Origin: Algoriella xinjiangensis
GTDB taxonomy: Bacteria; Bacteroidota; Bacteroidia; Flavobacteriales; Weeksellaceae
Length of the DNA stretch: 64,000 nt
Assembly (NCBI RefSeq): GCF_900115015.1
Contig: NZ_FOUZ01000004.1
Span: 1 to 64,000 of the forward strand
Reading direction: 5' to 3'
A program made the translations under genes and the position numbers. The notes under the pieces were generated by a model. It was given only the letters and a program-made list of their open reading frames with translations. It made no database searches and was not told the origin of the DNA. Positions 33,309-42,877 of this stretch are shown here, in pieces; positions within the stretch are counted from its first letter, which is position 1, and every line of letters begins with the position of its first letter.

Positions 33309-35735
33309 ATGAAAATTTCATACAATTGGCTAAAAACCTACATTGATACAGATATTACGCTAGACGAAATTTCTGCAACACTTACAAGCACAGGTCTTGA
33401 AGTAGAAGGTGTAGAACAAGTGGGTGGAGCTAAAAAATACTTGGATACAGTTTTAGTTGGTAAAGTTTTATCAGCTGTTCCGCATCCAAATGCAGATAAA
33501 TTAAAAGTAACTAAAATAGATTTAGGAGACGGTCTAGAAACACAAATCGTTTGTGGCGCTCCTAATGTAGCTGCTGGTCAAAATGTTCCTGTTGCAACAG
33601 TAGGTACAATTTTACCATCTCCAGACGGAGAATTTAAAATAAAGAAAGCCAAAATTCGTGGAGAAGAATCTTTCGGAATGATTTGTTCTGAAGTAGAATT
33701 AGGAATTGGTACAGATAATTCAGGAATATTAGTTTTACCTGAAAATCTAACACCAGGAACTCCTGCTTCTCAACTTTTTAATGATGGAGAAATCGATCAC
33801 GAAATCGAAATTGGTTTAACACCAAACCGCGCAGACGCAATGTCTCATTTTGGTGTTGCCCGCGATTTATATGCTGCCTTAAAAACACGTGACATCGCAA
33901 CAACCTTCAAAACGTATGATGTTTCTAATTATCCAACTTCAGATTTCGGAAAAAATCCTATTTCTATCGAAGTTAAAGATCTAGAAGCTGCACCACGTTA
34001 TGCTGGTATTTACTTAAAAAATGTAAAAGTTAACGAATCACCAGATTGGTTAAAGAATCGTTTAAAAGTAATTGGTTTATCACCTATTAACAATGTTGTA
34101 GATATCACAAATTATATTTTACACGATTTAGGTCAACCTTTACATGCTTTTGATGCAGATAAAATTGCAGGAAATAAAGTAATTGTTCAGAAATTAGCTG
34201 AAGGCACAAAATTTACAACTTTAGATGGCGTTGAACGTACATTAAAAGGACACGAATTAATGATTTGTAACGAAAACGAGCCAATGTGTATTGGTGGAGT
34301 TTTTGGCGGACAAGATTCTGGAATTTCAGCTTCTACAACTAATATTTTCTTAGAATCTGCCTATTTTGAGCCTGTAACAATTCGTAAAGGTGCAAAAGGA
34401 CATGCATTAAATACAGATGCTTCTTTCCGTTTTGAGCGTGGAATTGATCCTAACCTTACCGTTGATGCTTTGAAAAAAGCAGTGATGATGTTAGTTGAAA
34501 TTACTGGTGCTGAAATTGGTTCGAATATTGACGATATTTACCCTAATCCAATCAAAGATTTTAACGTAAAACTACGTTTAGCAAAAGTGGTTGAATTATT
34601 AGGTGTAGAAATCGCTGAAGATAAAATAAAAGCAATTTTAGAAAATCTTGAGATTAAAATTTTATCAGAAACAGACGGAATTTTAGATTTAGAAGTTCCT
34701 GCATACCGTGTAGATGTACAACGTGATGTAGATTTGATTGAAGATATTTTAAGAATTTATGGATATGATAATATCGAAATTCCTTCAAAATTTTCTTTCT
34801 CATACGTTCCAAATCAAAAAGTAAGTCCAGATAAAATTGAAGATTTTATTGCGCGTCAATTAATCTCTTTTGGATTTAATGAAGCAATGAACAACTCTTT
34901 GACAAAAAGAGAATACGAAGAAATTTTCTTTTATCCAGAAGGAGAAAGTGTTGCTATGTTAAATCCGCTTTCTGCTGATTTAGCTGTAATGCGTCGTACT
35001 TTATTAAACGGATTATTAGAAAACGTTGCGTTTAACATTAACCGTCGTAATAGTGATGTTAAATTATTTGAGTTCGGTAAAGTTTACCGTAAAATAAACG
35101 AAATTTACGAAGAAACAAGATGTTTAGGAATTACACTTTCGGGTAATTTTAACAGCGAATCTTGGACTGGTAATTTACGCAAAGCTTCTTTTGCTGATTT
35201 AAAAGGGTTAGTTCAACAAATTTTTGTTCGTTTAGATATTCAAATTACAGATGAAAAACCTGCGAAAGATGATAATTTTTTAGATGGAATCGAGTTTATT
35301 TCGAATGGTCAATCATTAGGTAAATTAGGAATTATCAACAAGAAATTAGCGAAGAAAATTGGTGTTAATCAAGATGTTTATTTTGCTCAATTAAATTGGG
35401 ATGCATTGGTTTCTTTAGCAAATAAACACAATTTAAAATACAAAGAAATCTCAAAATTCCCTGGTTCTCGTCGTGATTTAGCTTTATTAATTGATTCTAC
35501 TGTTAAGTACGAAGAATTATACAAAGCAACGAAAGAAGTAAAAACGAATTTATTGAAAGCCGTAAATTTATTTGATGTTTACGAAGGCGATAAATTACCT
35601 GCAGGTAAAAAATCGTATGCATTAAGTTTTATGATTCAAGATGAAAATAAAACATTAAGCGATCAAGAAATTGATGGATTAATGAATAAATTAATCAAAT
35701 TGTATCAAGAAAAATTCAACGCAGAATTAAGATAA
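33309..35735 (+). CDS. pheT: Phenylalanine--tRNA ligase beta subunit
   Basis: 808 residues, full bacterial length. N-terminal YtpR-type tRNA-binding domain (about 40-150; GKVLSAVPHPNADKLKVTKID), B3/B4 editing domain (about 210-380, with HAFDADKI and GGVFGGQDSGIS), B5 (about 405-475, VDVQRDVDLIEDILRIYGYDNI), catalytic-like core, and C-terminal anticodon-binding FDX-ACB domain (last 93 residues, SKFPGSRRDLALLID). Pairs with PheS, encoded elsewhere. Sits between dnaN and a small META lipoprotein gene (15 bp downstream). Confidence 0.96.
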   Translation: MKISYNWLKTYIDTDITLDEISATLTSTGLEVEGVEQVGGAKKYLDTVLVGKVLSAVPHPNADKLKVTKIDLGDGLETQIVCGAPNVAAGQNVPVATVGTILPSPDGEFKIKKAKIRGEESFGMICSEVELGIGTDNSGILVLPENLTPGTPASQLFNDGEIDHEIEIGLTPNRADAMSHFGVARDLYAALKTRDIATTFKTYDVSNYPTSDFGKNPISIEVKDLEAAPRYAGIYLKNVKVNESPDWLKNRLKVIGLSPINNVVDITNYILHDLGQPLHAFDADKIAGNKVIVQKLAEGTKFTTLDGVERTLKGHELMICNENEPMCIGGVFGGQDSGISASTTNIFLESAYFEPVTIRKGAKGHALNTDASFRFERGIDPNLTVDALKKAVMMLVEITGAEIGSNIDDIYPNPIKDFNVKLRLAKVVELLGVEIAEDKIKAILENLEIKILSETDGILDLEVPAYRVDVQRDVDLIEDILRIYGYDNIEIPSKFSFSYVPNQKVSPDKIEDFIARQLISFGFNEAMNNSLTKREYEEIFFYPEGESVAMLNPLSADLAVMRRTLLNGLLENVAFNINRRNSDVKLFEFGKVYRKINEIYEETRCLGITLSGNFNSESWTGNLRKASFADLKGLVQQIFVRLDIQITDEKPAKDDNFLDGIEFISNGQSLGKLGIINKKLAKKIGVNQDVYFAQLNWDALVSLANKHNLKYKEISKFPGSRRDLALLIDSTVKYEELYKATKEVKTNLLKAVNLFDVYEGDKLPAGKKSYALSFMIQDENKTLSDQEIDGLMNKLIKLYQEKFNAELR

Positions 35736-35750
35736 TATAGTCCGATAATT

Positions 35751-36182
35751 ATGAAGATAGCAACTATTTTTTGTACGACACTTTTTGCATTATTTGTAGC
35801 AACTTCATGTTCTACAACTGCAAATACAGCGAAATTAAAACCAAAAGGCGAAGTTTCTTTAGCAAACCAAAATTGGTATTTGGTAAATGAAAACGATGTT
35901 GTAAAAGGTTTATATGACAAAGATGTTTCGATTGTTATTGACGAAGCAAACGCTACAGTTAGTGGTTTTGCTGGTTGCAATAATTTTACAGCAACTTTTA
36001 CAAAAGTTAGTGGCGTTACAAGTTTTGTTAATTTTTCTGAAACTAAAATGGCTTGCCCTAATTTAGGAAAAGAAAAAGCTTTTTTATCAATGCTAAAAAA
36101 TGTAAACAGCTACGAAGTTGTCGGAAAAGAATTACATCTTTATAAAGGAAATATTTTATTGTTGACATTTAAAACTACTTAG
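35751..36182 (+). CDS. META domain lipoprotein
   Basis: 143 residues. Lipoprotein signal with the lipobox ending VATSC (C20). The META domain (HslJ-like) runs from about 45: LANQNWYLVNENDV ... VSGFAGCNNFTATF, with the characteristic G-C-N-N/R motif, then SETKMACPNLGKEKAFLSMLKNVNSYEV. Such proteins are associated with heat or stress responses and antibiotic tolerance in other bacteria, mechanism unclear. Starts 15 bp after pheT and probably shares its transcript. A terminator follows. Confidence 0.85.
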   Translation: MKIATIFCTTLFALFVATSCSTTANTAKLKPKGEVSLANQNWYLVNENDVVKGLYDKDVSIVIDEANATVSGFAGCNNFTATFTKVSGVTSFVNFSETKMACPNLGKEKAFLSMLKNVNSYEVVGKELHLYKGNILLLTFKTT

Positions 36183-36202
36183 TTTTTAAAAATATACATA
36201 CT

Positions 36203-36236
36203 AAAAAAAGCGATCAAGAAATTGGTCGCTTTTTTT
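36203..36236 (+). terminator. Terminator of the dnaN-pheT-META unit
   Basis: AGCGATCAA-GAAA-TTGGTCGCT then seven Ts. The single U-G pair on the plus strand fits transcription in that direction. Confidence 0.75.
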
Positions 36237-36303
36237 AATTTTAAAGAAATATGATTATTGAATGGATTAACGTAATTTTGTAGTCTATTTTTAGTCAATA
36301 AAT

Positions 36304-37872
36304 ATGCCTCAAAACGTAACAATTCGTCTTTCGCCTGCCGAAGCAGCTAACGAAACTATTTTAAAACAACGTTTAGCTTCTGCCGCAAAAACGAAACCCG
36401 AAAACATCAATGCTTATCAAATTATACGTCGTTCTTTAGACGCACGTAGCCGAAATATTGTCAATCAATTACAAGCCAATGTTTTTATTAACGAAGATTT
36501 TTATGATGCTTTTCAATTCAATCCAAATCTTCAGAATGTAGAAAATGCGCACGAAGTTTATATTGCGGGCGCTGGTCCTGCGGGATTATTTGCCGCTTTA
36601 GAATTGATTGAACAAGGTTTAAAACCAATTATAATCGAGCGTGGTAAAAATGTTCGTGATCGCCGACGCGATTTAGCTGCAATGAATAAAGAAGGAAAAG
36701 TAAATCCCGAATCTAACTATTGTTATGGTGAAGGTGGTGCTGGAACTTATTCGGACGGAAAATTATATACACGTTCTACAAAGCGTGGAAATATCTTGAA
36801 ATCTTTGCAATGGTTTGTTCATTTCGGAGCAACAGAACGCATTCTACAAGAAGCGCATCCGCATATCGGAACAAATAAATTACCAGGAATTATCGCTAAC
36901 ATGAGAGAAGCGATTATTGAATGTGGTGGTGAAGTTTTATTCGATACAAAATTGACGGATATTCTTGTCGAAAATAATCAAATAAAAGGAATCGAATTAA
37001 ATTACGATACAAAAATAAAAACATCTTCATTGATTTTAGCAACAGGGCATTCTGCTCGTGATATTTTCAGAATGTTAGATGAAAAAAATATTTTACTCGA
37101 AGCAAAAGCTTTTGCATTGGGTGTTCGTATAGAACATCAACAAGACTTAATCGACGCTTCGCAATACCATTGTCCAATTGGCACAGAACGCAACGAATAT
37201 TTACCACCTGCATCCTACTCTTTGGTTTCGCAAGAAGCTGGTCGCGGTGTTTTCTCTTTTTGCATGTGTCCGGGTGGAATTATTGCACCTGCATCTACAG
37301 ACGAAGGAGAATTGGTTGTAAATGGTTGGTCGCCATCAAAACGTGATGGATTTTTTGCAAATTCGGGAATGGTTGTTACCGTTGATGAAAAAGATTTTGC
37401 TAAATATGGTTTTACAGGACCTTTAGCTGGAATGAAATTTCAGCAAATGGTCGAACAAAAAGCATGGCAAGTTGGTGGCGGAAGTTTAAAAGCGCCTGCA
37501 CAACGAATGACTGATTTTGTATCAGGAAAATTATCTAACTCATTAAATGATTGTTCTTATTTACCAGGCTTAACTTCTGGTTTATTAAGCGATGTTTTAC
37601 CAAAAGAAGTTCATCAATCGTTGCAATTAGGTTTCCAAACATTTGGCAAAAAAATGGATGGTTATTTTACAGAAAACGCAAATGTTGTCGCAACAGAATC
37701 TAGAACATCTTCGCCTATTCGTATTCCTAGAAACGAAGAAACGTTAGAACATATTCAAGTTTCAGGATTATTTCCTTGTGCTGAAGGCGCAGGTTATGCG
37801 GGTGGAATTATTTCTGCTGCAATGGATGGCGCAAAAGTTGCAATCGCCGTAAAGAATTTTATCAAGAAATAA
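36304..37872 (+). CDS. FAD-dependent dehydrogenase (COG2509 type)
   Basis: 522 residues. An N-terminal alpha/beta region of about 90 residues (MPQNVTIRLSPAEA) precedes the dinucleotide-binding motif VYIAGAGPAGLFAALELIEQG (about 86-106) and IIIERGKNVRDRRRD. The signatures NYCYGEGGAGTYSDGKLYTR and CPGGIIAPAS, and the C-terminal GLFPCAEGAGYAGGIISAAMDG, are those of uncharacterised FAD dehydrogenases conserved across Bacteroidota. Reaction unknown. The fluoride-channel gene follows after 7 bp, suggesting co-transcription. Confidence 0.85.
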   Translation: MPQNVTIRLSPAEAANETILKQRLASAAKTKPENINAYQIIRRSLDARSRNIVNQLQANVFINEDFYDAFQFNPNLQNVENAHEVYIAGAGPAGLFAALELIEQGLKPIIIERGKNVRDRRRDLAAMNKEGKVNPESNYCYGEGGAGTYSDGKLYTRSTKRGNILKSLQWFVHFGATERILQEAHPHIGTNKLPGIIANMREAIIECGGEVLFDTKLTDILVENNQIKGIELNYDTKIKTSSLILATGHSARDIFRMLDEKNILLEAKAFALGVRIEHQQDLIDASQYHCPIGTERNEYLPPASYSLVSQEAGRGVFSFCMCPGGIIAPASTDEGELVVNGWSPSKRDGFFANSGMVVTVDEKDFAKYGFTGPLAGMKFQQMVEQKAWQVGGGSLKAPAQRMTDFVSGKLSNSLNDCSYLPGLTSGLLSDVLPKEVHQSLQLGFQTFGKKMDGYFTENANVVATESRTSSPIRIPRNEETLEHIQVSGLFPCAEGAGYAGGIISAAMDGAKVAIAVKNFIKK

Positions 37873-37879
37873 TTGTAAA

Positions 37880-38254
37880 ATGAATCTCATAAAATCAATA
37901 TTATTTGTCGGACTTGGTGGCGCAATTGGAAGTATTGCTCGTTTTTTGATTTCGTATGGAATTGGAAAAGTGTATACGCAACAATTTCCGTTGGCTACTT
38001 TTTTGACAAATAGTATTGGTTGTTTTTTGATTGGCGCTTTGTATGCTTATTCGATCAAAAATAATTTAGGAAACTCATATTTCAATTTTTTATTGATTAC
38101 TGGTTTTTGTGGAGGTTTTACTACTTTTTCGAGTTTTTCTTACGAAAACTTTAATCTTTTACAACAAAATATATTCATTCCAATTCTTTATATCTTTTCA
38201 AGTATTTTGGTTGGATTACTTTTTATAATGATTGGTTTTAAATTATTTAAATAA
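37880..38254 (+). CDS. crcB: Fluoride ion channel CrcB/Fluc
   Basis: 124 residues with four membrane helices. The family signature is GGAIGSIARFLISYG near the N-terminus, then FLTNSIGCFLIGALYAYS (the conserved Asn of the pore) and GFCGGFTTFSSFSYENF (TTFSTF-like motif lining the channel). Exports fluoride as a dual-topology dimer. No fluoride riboswitch precedes it: only 7 bp separate it from the upstream FAD dehydrogenase gene. Confidence 0.93.
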   Translation: MNLIKSILFVGLGGAIGSIARFLISYGIGKVYTQQFPLATFLTNSIGCFLIGALYAYSIKNNLGNSYFNFLLITGFCGGFTTFSSFSYENFNLLQQNIFIPILYIFSSILVGLLFIMIGFKLFK

Positions 38255-38333
38255 TAGATTATCAATAAAATACATTTCCTCAATAATAGATAATAAAAAA
38301 TCCTTATTTTTAAGAAATTTTTAAAAATAAGCT

Positions 38334-41246
38334 ATGAGGAAATCATTACTTTTTTGCGGAATTATGTTTAGTTCCGTTTTTACTTATGCACAATTAAATA
38401 CCGTGAAAAAAACTGATAATAAAGGATACGTTTACGAGATGGTCGAAAATGATCCTTCGAATACTCGAATTTATACCTTAAAAAATGGGCTTAAAATTTA
38501 TTTAGCTCAATTAAAAGACGAACCGAGAATACAAACTCATATTGCTGTGAAAACAGGTTCTAATAATGATCCAGAAGATAATACTGGTTTAGCACATTAT
38601 TTAGAGCACATGGTTTTTAAAGGAACTTCTAAAATTGGAACACAAAATTGGAATACCGAAAAACCTTTGATCAAGCAAATTTCTGATTTATATGAACAAC
38701 ATAAAGCAGAAAAAGATCCAGCCAAAAAAATAGCACTTTACAAAAAAATAGATGAAGTTTCGCAAGAAGCATCTAAATATGCAGTTGCGAATGAATATGA
38801 TAAATTAATTTCGTCTTTAGGAGCGTCTGGCACAAATGCACATACGTCTTTAGAAGAAACTATTTACCACAATAATATTCCGAACAACGAATTAGAAAAA
38901 TGGTTGATGGTAGAATCTGAGCGCTTCAACGAATTGGTTTTACGCTTATTTCATACCGAATTAGAAGCTGTTTACGAAGAATTTAATCGTTCGCAAGACA
39001 ATGATAGCCGCTTGGTTTATTATAAAATGATGGAAACATTATTTCCTAAATCGCATTATGGTACGCAAACTACAATTGGAACTTCGGAGCATTTAAAAAA
39101 TCCATCGATGGTTGCAATTCATAATTATTTCGACAAATACTATGTTGCAAGTAATATGGCGGTGATGCTAATTGGTGATTTTGATTTTGATACTGCTGTT
39201 CCTTTAATTGATAAACATTTTGGTAGTTATGCAACAAAACCTGCGCCAGCACAATATGTAGCGAAGGAAGAACCTGTAAAAACTATTGTTACAAGCGAAG
39301 TTTACAGTCCTTCATCAGAAAGAGTACAATTTGCTTATCGTTTTGATGGTGCAAAAAGTTCTGATGCAAAATATGCTACATTAATTGATTATATTTTAAG
39401 TAATTCTACGGCAGGTTTAATCGATTTAAATATCAACCAACAACAAAAAGCTTTAAGCGCTGGAAGTGGTGCTTCATTTTTCCGTGATTATGGAATGCAT
39501 TCTTTTTCTGGTGCGCCAAAACAAGGACAATCTTTAGAAGAAGTTCGTGATTTAATTTTTGCTCAAATCGAGAATATCAAAAACGGTAAATTTGAAGATT
39601 GGATGATTGATGCTGTTGTAAATGATTTAAAAAAATCGCGTTTACAGAGTTGGGAAAATTCACGTTCTTTAGCTGCAAGCCTTTATAAATCGTACATTAA
39701 CGATATGCCTTGGGCGCAAGTTGTAGATCAATACAATGATATGGGACGTGTAACGAAGCAAGAATTGATGGATTTCGCGAAAAAACATTACAACGATAAT
39801 TATGTAATTGTTTACAAACGTCAAGGCGAAAACAAAGATTTGGTTCGAGTTTCTAACCCAGGAATTACGCCAATTCAATTAAATCGTAGTGCTGAATCTG
39901 ATTTCTATAAAAACTTTATGAAAATCGGAACAAAAGATATTCAGCCAGTTTTTGTTGATTTCAAAAAAGAATTGAAAGAAGGGAAAATCAAAAAAACAAA
40001 GTTTACTTCAATCGATAATAAAACAAATGATTTGAGTTCTGTTTACTACATTTCGGATATGGGATCTGACCATAACAAGAAATTAGGTTTAGCAGTTAAT
40101 TACTTAAATTATTTAGGAACGTCTAAATATTCGCCAGAAAACTTGAAAAAAGAGTTTTATAAAATTGGTGTAGAATACGGTGTAAATGCAGGAACTGACA
40201 GAACGTATGTTTATTTAACTGGTTTACAAAAGAATTTACCTGAAGGCATAAAATTATTTGAGCATTTATTAAACGATGCTGTTGCAAATAAAGAATCTTA
40301 CCAAGAATATGTAAAATCGATTATCAAATCGAGAGCAAATGCAAAAAACAATAAAAATGCAATTGCAGTTGCTTTAAATACTTATGCACAATATGGTGCA
40401 GAAAATCGTTTTAGAGATATTGTTTCTGAAGCAGAACTTAATGCAATTGACCCAAAAGAATTGACGCAATTAATCAAAGATTTCTTTAATTATAAACATC
40501 AAATTTTCTACTTTGGGAATAATGAAGTTGCAACTAAAAAAGCAATTGAGCAATATCATAACTTTGGAAAAGAGTTAGCTTATCCAGCTAAAAAAGATTT
40601 TCCTCAGCCAATAACAGACGGTAAAGTTTATTTTGCACCATACGATATGGTACAAGCAGAAATTAATTTTATTGCGCGCGATACAAAGTATGATCCTACT
40701 CTTTTAACGCCTTCTGGAATTTTTAATGAATATTTTGGTGGCGGATTATCATCTATTGTTTTTCAAGAAATTCGCGAATCAAAATCGTTGGCTTATTCGG
40801 CACGTGCGAGTTATACAAATGCAAGTAAAAAAGAGTTATACAATTATGTGAGAGCAAATATTGGGACGCAAGCCAATAAATTACCACAAGCTGTAGAAGC
40901 AATGAATGAATTGATGAATAATATGCCAAAAGCACCAAATCAATTCGAGAATTCTAAGCAAGCTGCGCTAAAACAAATTGCTACAAAACGTTATACAAAA
41001 TCTAATATTTTCTTTTATTGGTTGTCGTTACAAGATAGAGGTTTAAACTATGATATTAACAAAGATATTTATACGCAAACATCTACTTTAACGCTAGATC
41101 AGTTAAATAATTTCTTTAATCAACACATCAAAGGACAAAAATATAATGTCGGATTGATTGGAAATAAAACAAATTTAGACTGGCAAGCAGTACAAAAATT
41201 AGGAGAAATAAAAGAATTGACTTTAGAAGATTTATTCAATTATTAA
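38334..41246 (+). CDS. M16 family zinc metallopeptidase
   Basis: 970 residues, signal peptide 1-19, so periplasmic. First M16 domain carries the inverted zinc site H88-Y-L-E91-H92 in HYLEHMVFKG, with the distal Glu ligand in the ELEAVYEEFNRS region. Three further M16-fold domains follow. The C-terminal inactive half has FNEYFGGGLSSIVFQEIRESKSLAYSARA, the usual substrate-binding loop. Architecture equals pitrilysin/insulysin-like full-length enzymes. Probably degrades peptides in the envelope. Single gene with its own hairpin terminator 19 bp downstream. Confidence 0.92.
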   Translation: MRKSLLFCGIMFSSVFTYAQLNTVKKTDNKGYVYEMVENDPSNTRIYTLKNGLKIYLAQLKDEPRIQTHIAVKTGSNNDPEDNTGLAHYLEHMVFKGTSKIGTQNWNTEKPLIKQISDLYEQHKAEKDPAKKIALYKKIDEVSQEASKYAVANEYDKLISSLGASGTNAHTSLEETIYHNNIPNNELEKWLMVESERFNELVLRLFHTELEAVYEEFNRSQDNDSRLVYYKMMETLFPKSHYGTQTTIGTSEHLKNPSMVAIHNYFDKYYVASNMAVMLIGDFDFDTAVPLIDKHFGSYATKPAPAQYVAKEEPVKTIVTSEVYSPSSERVQFAYRFDGAKSSDAKYATLIDYILSNSTAGLIDLNINQQQKALSAGSGASFFRDYGMHSFSGAPKQGQSLEEVRDLIFAQIENIKNGKFEDWMIDAVVNDLKKSRLQSWENSRSLAASLYKSYINDMPWAQVVDQYNDMGRVTKQELMDFAKKHYNDNYVIVYKRQGENKDLVRVSNPGITPIQLNRSAESDFYKNFMKIGTKDIQPVFVDFKKELKEGKIKKTKFTSIDNKTNDLSSVYYISDMGSDHNKKLGLAVNYLNYLGTSKYSPENLKKEFYKIGVEYGVNAGTDRTYVYLTGLQKNLPEGIKLFEHLLNDAVANKESYQEYVKSIIKSRANAKNNKNAIAVALNTYAQYGAENRFRDIVSEAELNAIDPKELTQLIKDFFNYKHQIFYFGNNEVATKKAIEQYHNFGKELAYPAKKDFPQPITDGKVYFAPYDMVQAEINFIARDTKYDPTLLTPSGIFNEYFGGGLSSIVFQEIRESKSLAYSARASYTNASKKELYNYVRANIGTQANKLPQAVEAMNELMNNMPKAPNQFENSKQAALKQIATKRYTKSNIFFYWLSLQDRGLNYDINKDIYTQTSTLTLDQLNNFFNQHIKGQKYNVGLIGNKTNLDWQAVQKLGEIKELTLEDLFNY

Positions 41247-41264
41247 ACTCAAATTAATACAATA

Positions 41265-41300
41265 AATAAACGCGTTTTAGAAATCTAAAGCGCGTTTATT
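41265..41300 (+). terminator. Hairpin terminator of the M16 gene
   Basis: A 17-bp stem, AATAAACGCG-T-TTTAGA, with TCTAAA-G-CGCGTTTATT. The single U-G pair on the plus strand (A-C on the minus) marks plus as the RNA strand. The T-tract is interrupted (TTTATTATT). Confidence 0.65.
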
Positions 41301-41326
41301 ATTCAACCTACTTATGAAAACTAACC

Positions 41327-42520
41327 TTATTCAAAAACCAAATAAGGTTCTAATTCTTTAAATTTTTCTTCGCTTATTGCGTAACATCTTTTCAAGATTT
41401 TTGCATCCTTAAAACTTCCACCAAGCGAACGTTTAAAATTCATAATTGTATTTGCTTGTTTCTCTGTAAACCCTAAATTTATCCAACCTTGATGATCTAA
41501 ATTATTTGGATTAAATTTTTCTTTTAAGACCGTTTTAGAGGTCTCTTTTACTTCTTTATACTCTATTTTAGGACTTTCTATTTTATACGCTACAGTTTCT
41601 GGTAAATCAATATAAGGTTCCATTTCAGTAAATTTTTCATCACTTATCATGTAACATTTTTTCAATTGATCTTTCGACTTAAATTGACCTCCCAAAATAT
41701 TTTTATACTTCAAAATAGATTCAGCTTGTTTACCTGAGAAACCTATTTGTTGCCAATCTTTCGCGCTATAATTATTCGGATTAAACTTTGAATATGTTGT
41801 TTTTTTCGCTTGATATTTATCTTGTTTCAAATCTTGTTTTGATTTTTCTGGCAATAAAATATACGTTTGCATTTCGTTATATTTCTCGTCATTTATTACA
41901 AAACATTTTCTAATTTGTTCTTTACTTGTAAATTTTCCACCAACTATTTGCTTATATTTCATGATGACTTCCGCTTGTTTTGGCGAAAAACCTAATTTCT
42001 CCCAACCTTGTTGAGGCAAATCATTTGGATCGAAATTTCGGTAAGCAATCTTTTGTTCCGAATATTTATTTTCAAAAGTTGATTCAGATTTTTCGGGTAG
42101 TAAAAGATAAGGCTCTAATTCCTTGTATTTTTCAGCATCAATTACATAACATTTTTTGATTTGCTCTTTACTTGTAAATTCTCCGCCAACAATTCCTTTG
42201 TATTTTAAAATAACTTCAGCTTGTCGTTCAGAAAAACCGATTTTCATCCAATCTTCTACCGAATAATCATTTGGATTAAATGCTTTTATCGAATCGTGAA
42301 AATTATTTTTTGAGTACGAAGCAAACGATGATTTCTTTGTATCAAGTTGATTTTTGTACGATTCTAATAAAATTCTATCTGCTTGCGTTAATTCAAAATC
42401 TGCTTTTTGAATGAAAAAATTTTGAAAAATTTCAAACAATAAGATTAAAATAAAAAGCAAATACAAACTAAATCGTTGCGATTTTGATAAATAAAAAGTA
42501 GACTTTTTTAGATAGTTCAT
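41327..42520 (-). CDS. Membrane-anchored protein with four helix-hairpin-helix repeats
   Basis: 397 residues. An N-terminal membrane segment (17-38) and a short charged linker are followed by four near-identical units of 62-63 residues at 81-143, 163-225, 246-308 and 336-397, separated by Lys-rich linkers of 19-27 residues. Each unit reads F-x-P-N-(D/N)...W-x-x-(I/L)-G-F-(S/T)-x-(K/R)-Q-A-x-x-I-(L/M)-x-(Y/F)-K...G-G-x-F, then a conserved Cys near position 44. This is the ComEA-like HhH fold that binds DNA backbone, so a DNA-uptake or DNA-holding role outside the inner membrane is plausible but unproven. Confidence 0.8.
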   Translation of the reverse strand: MNYLKKSTFYLSKSQRFSLYLLFILILLFEIFQNFFIQKADFELTQADRILLESYKNQLDTKKSSFASYSKNNFHDSIKAFNPNDYSVEDWMKIGFSERQAEVILKYKGIVGGEFTSKEQIKKCYVIDAEKYKELEPYLLLPEKSESTFENKYSEQKIAYRNFDPNDLPQQGWEKLGFSPKQAEVIMKYKQIVGGKFTSKEQIRKCFVINDEKYNEMQTYILLPEKSKQDLKQDKYQAKKTTYSKFNPNNYSAKDWQQIGFSGKQAESILKYKNILGGQFKSKDQLKKCYMISDEKFTEMEPYIDLPETVAYKIESPKIEYKEVKETSKTVLKEKFNPNNLDHQGWINLGFTEKQANTIMNFKRSLGGSFKDAKILKRCYAISEEKFKELEPYLVFE

Positions 42521-42655
42521 TTGATAGTTGTTACGTTTTATAAACAGACCAAATCAAACACGTCACTTTATTGCAAAACAATATAACCTTCAATAGATAA
42601 GAAAGTTACAATATTAATTGTATAAAAAAGGTTTTAAGTATTTGTAATTAAGTGG

Positions 42656-42877
42656 TTACAAATCGAATACAGATTTTCTTTTGATTACAAAGCAATCTTT
42701 TATCCAAAAGAAAAATAACATAATAAAATATCCAACAATTGTTAAACCAAAAGTTGCGAAAGATAAATAGATAAAAATTAAGCGCAATTTAGAAACACGA
42801 ACGCCCAATTTATCTGCAAATCGTGAGATTACATTAAACCATTCATTTTCAGTAAAATTTCTAATATTCTCTTTCAT
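42656..42877 (-). CDS. PspC domain protein
   Basis: 73 residues. A PspC domain fills the chain: WFNVISRFADKLGVRVSKLRLIFIYLSFATFGLTIVGYFIMLFFFW, with the R-x-x-F-x-x-L-x-F motif and one or two membrane spans. In other bacteria PspC links envelope stress to the phage-shock response. No PspA/B is nearby. It starts immediately after the stop of the DUF2851 gene (0 bp), so translation is probably coupled. Confidence 0.85.
   Translation of the reverse strand: MKENIRNFTENEWFNVISRFADKLGVRVSKLRLIFIYLSFATFGLTIVGYFIMLFFFWIKDCFVIKRKSVFDL

Noticed and set aside
37873-38254. Fluoride riboswitch before crcB
   Set aside because: Only 7 bp separate the gene from the upstream coding sequence, so there is no leader to hold one.
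41570-42280. Regularly spaced DNA repeats resembling a repeat array
   Set aside because: They are codons of the four helix-hairpin-helix units of one gene, with diverged third positions. No CRISPR features.
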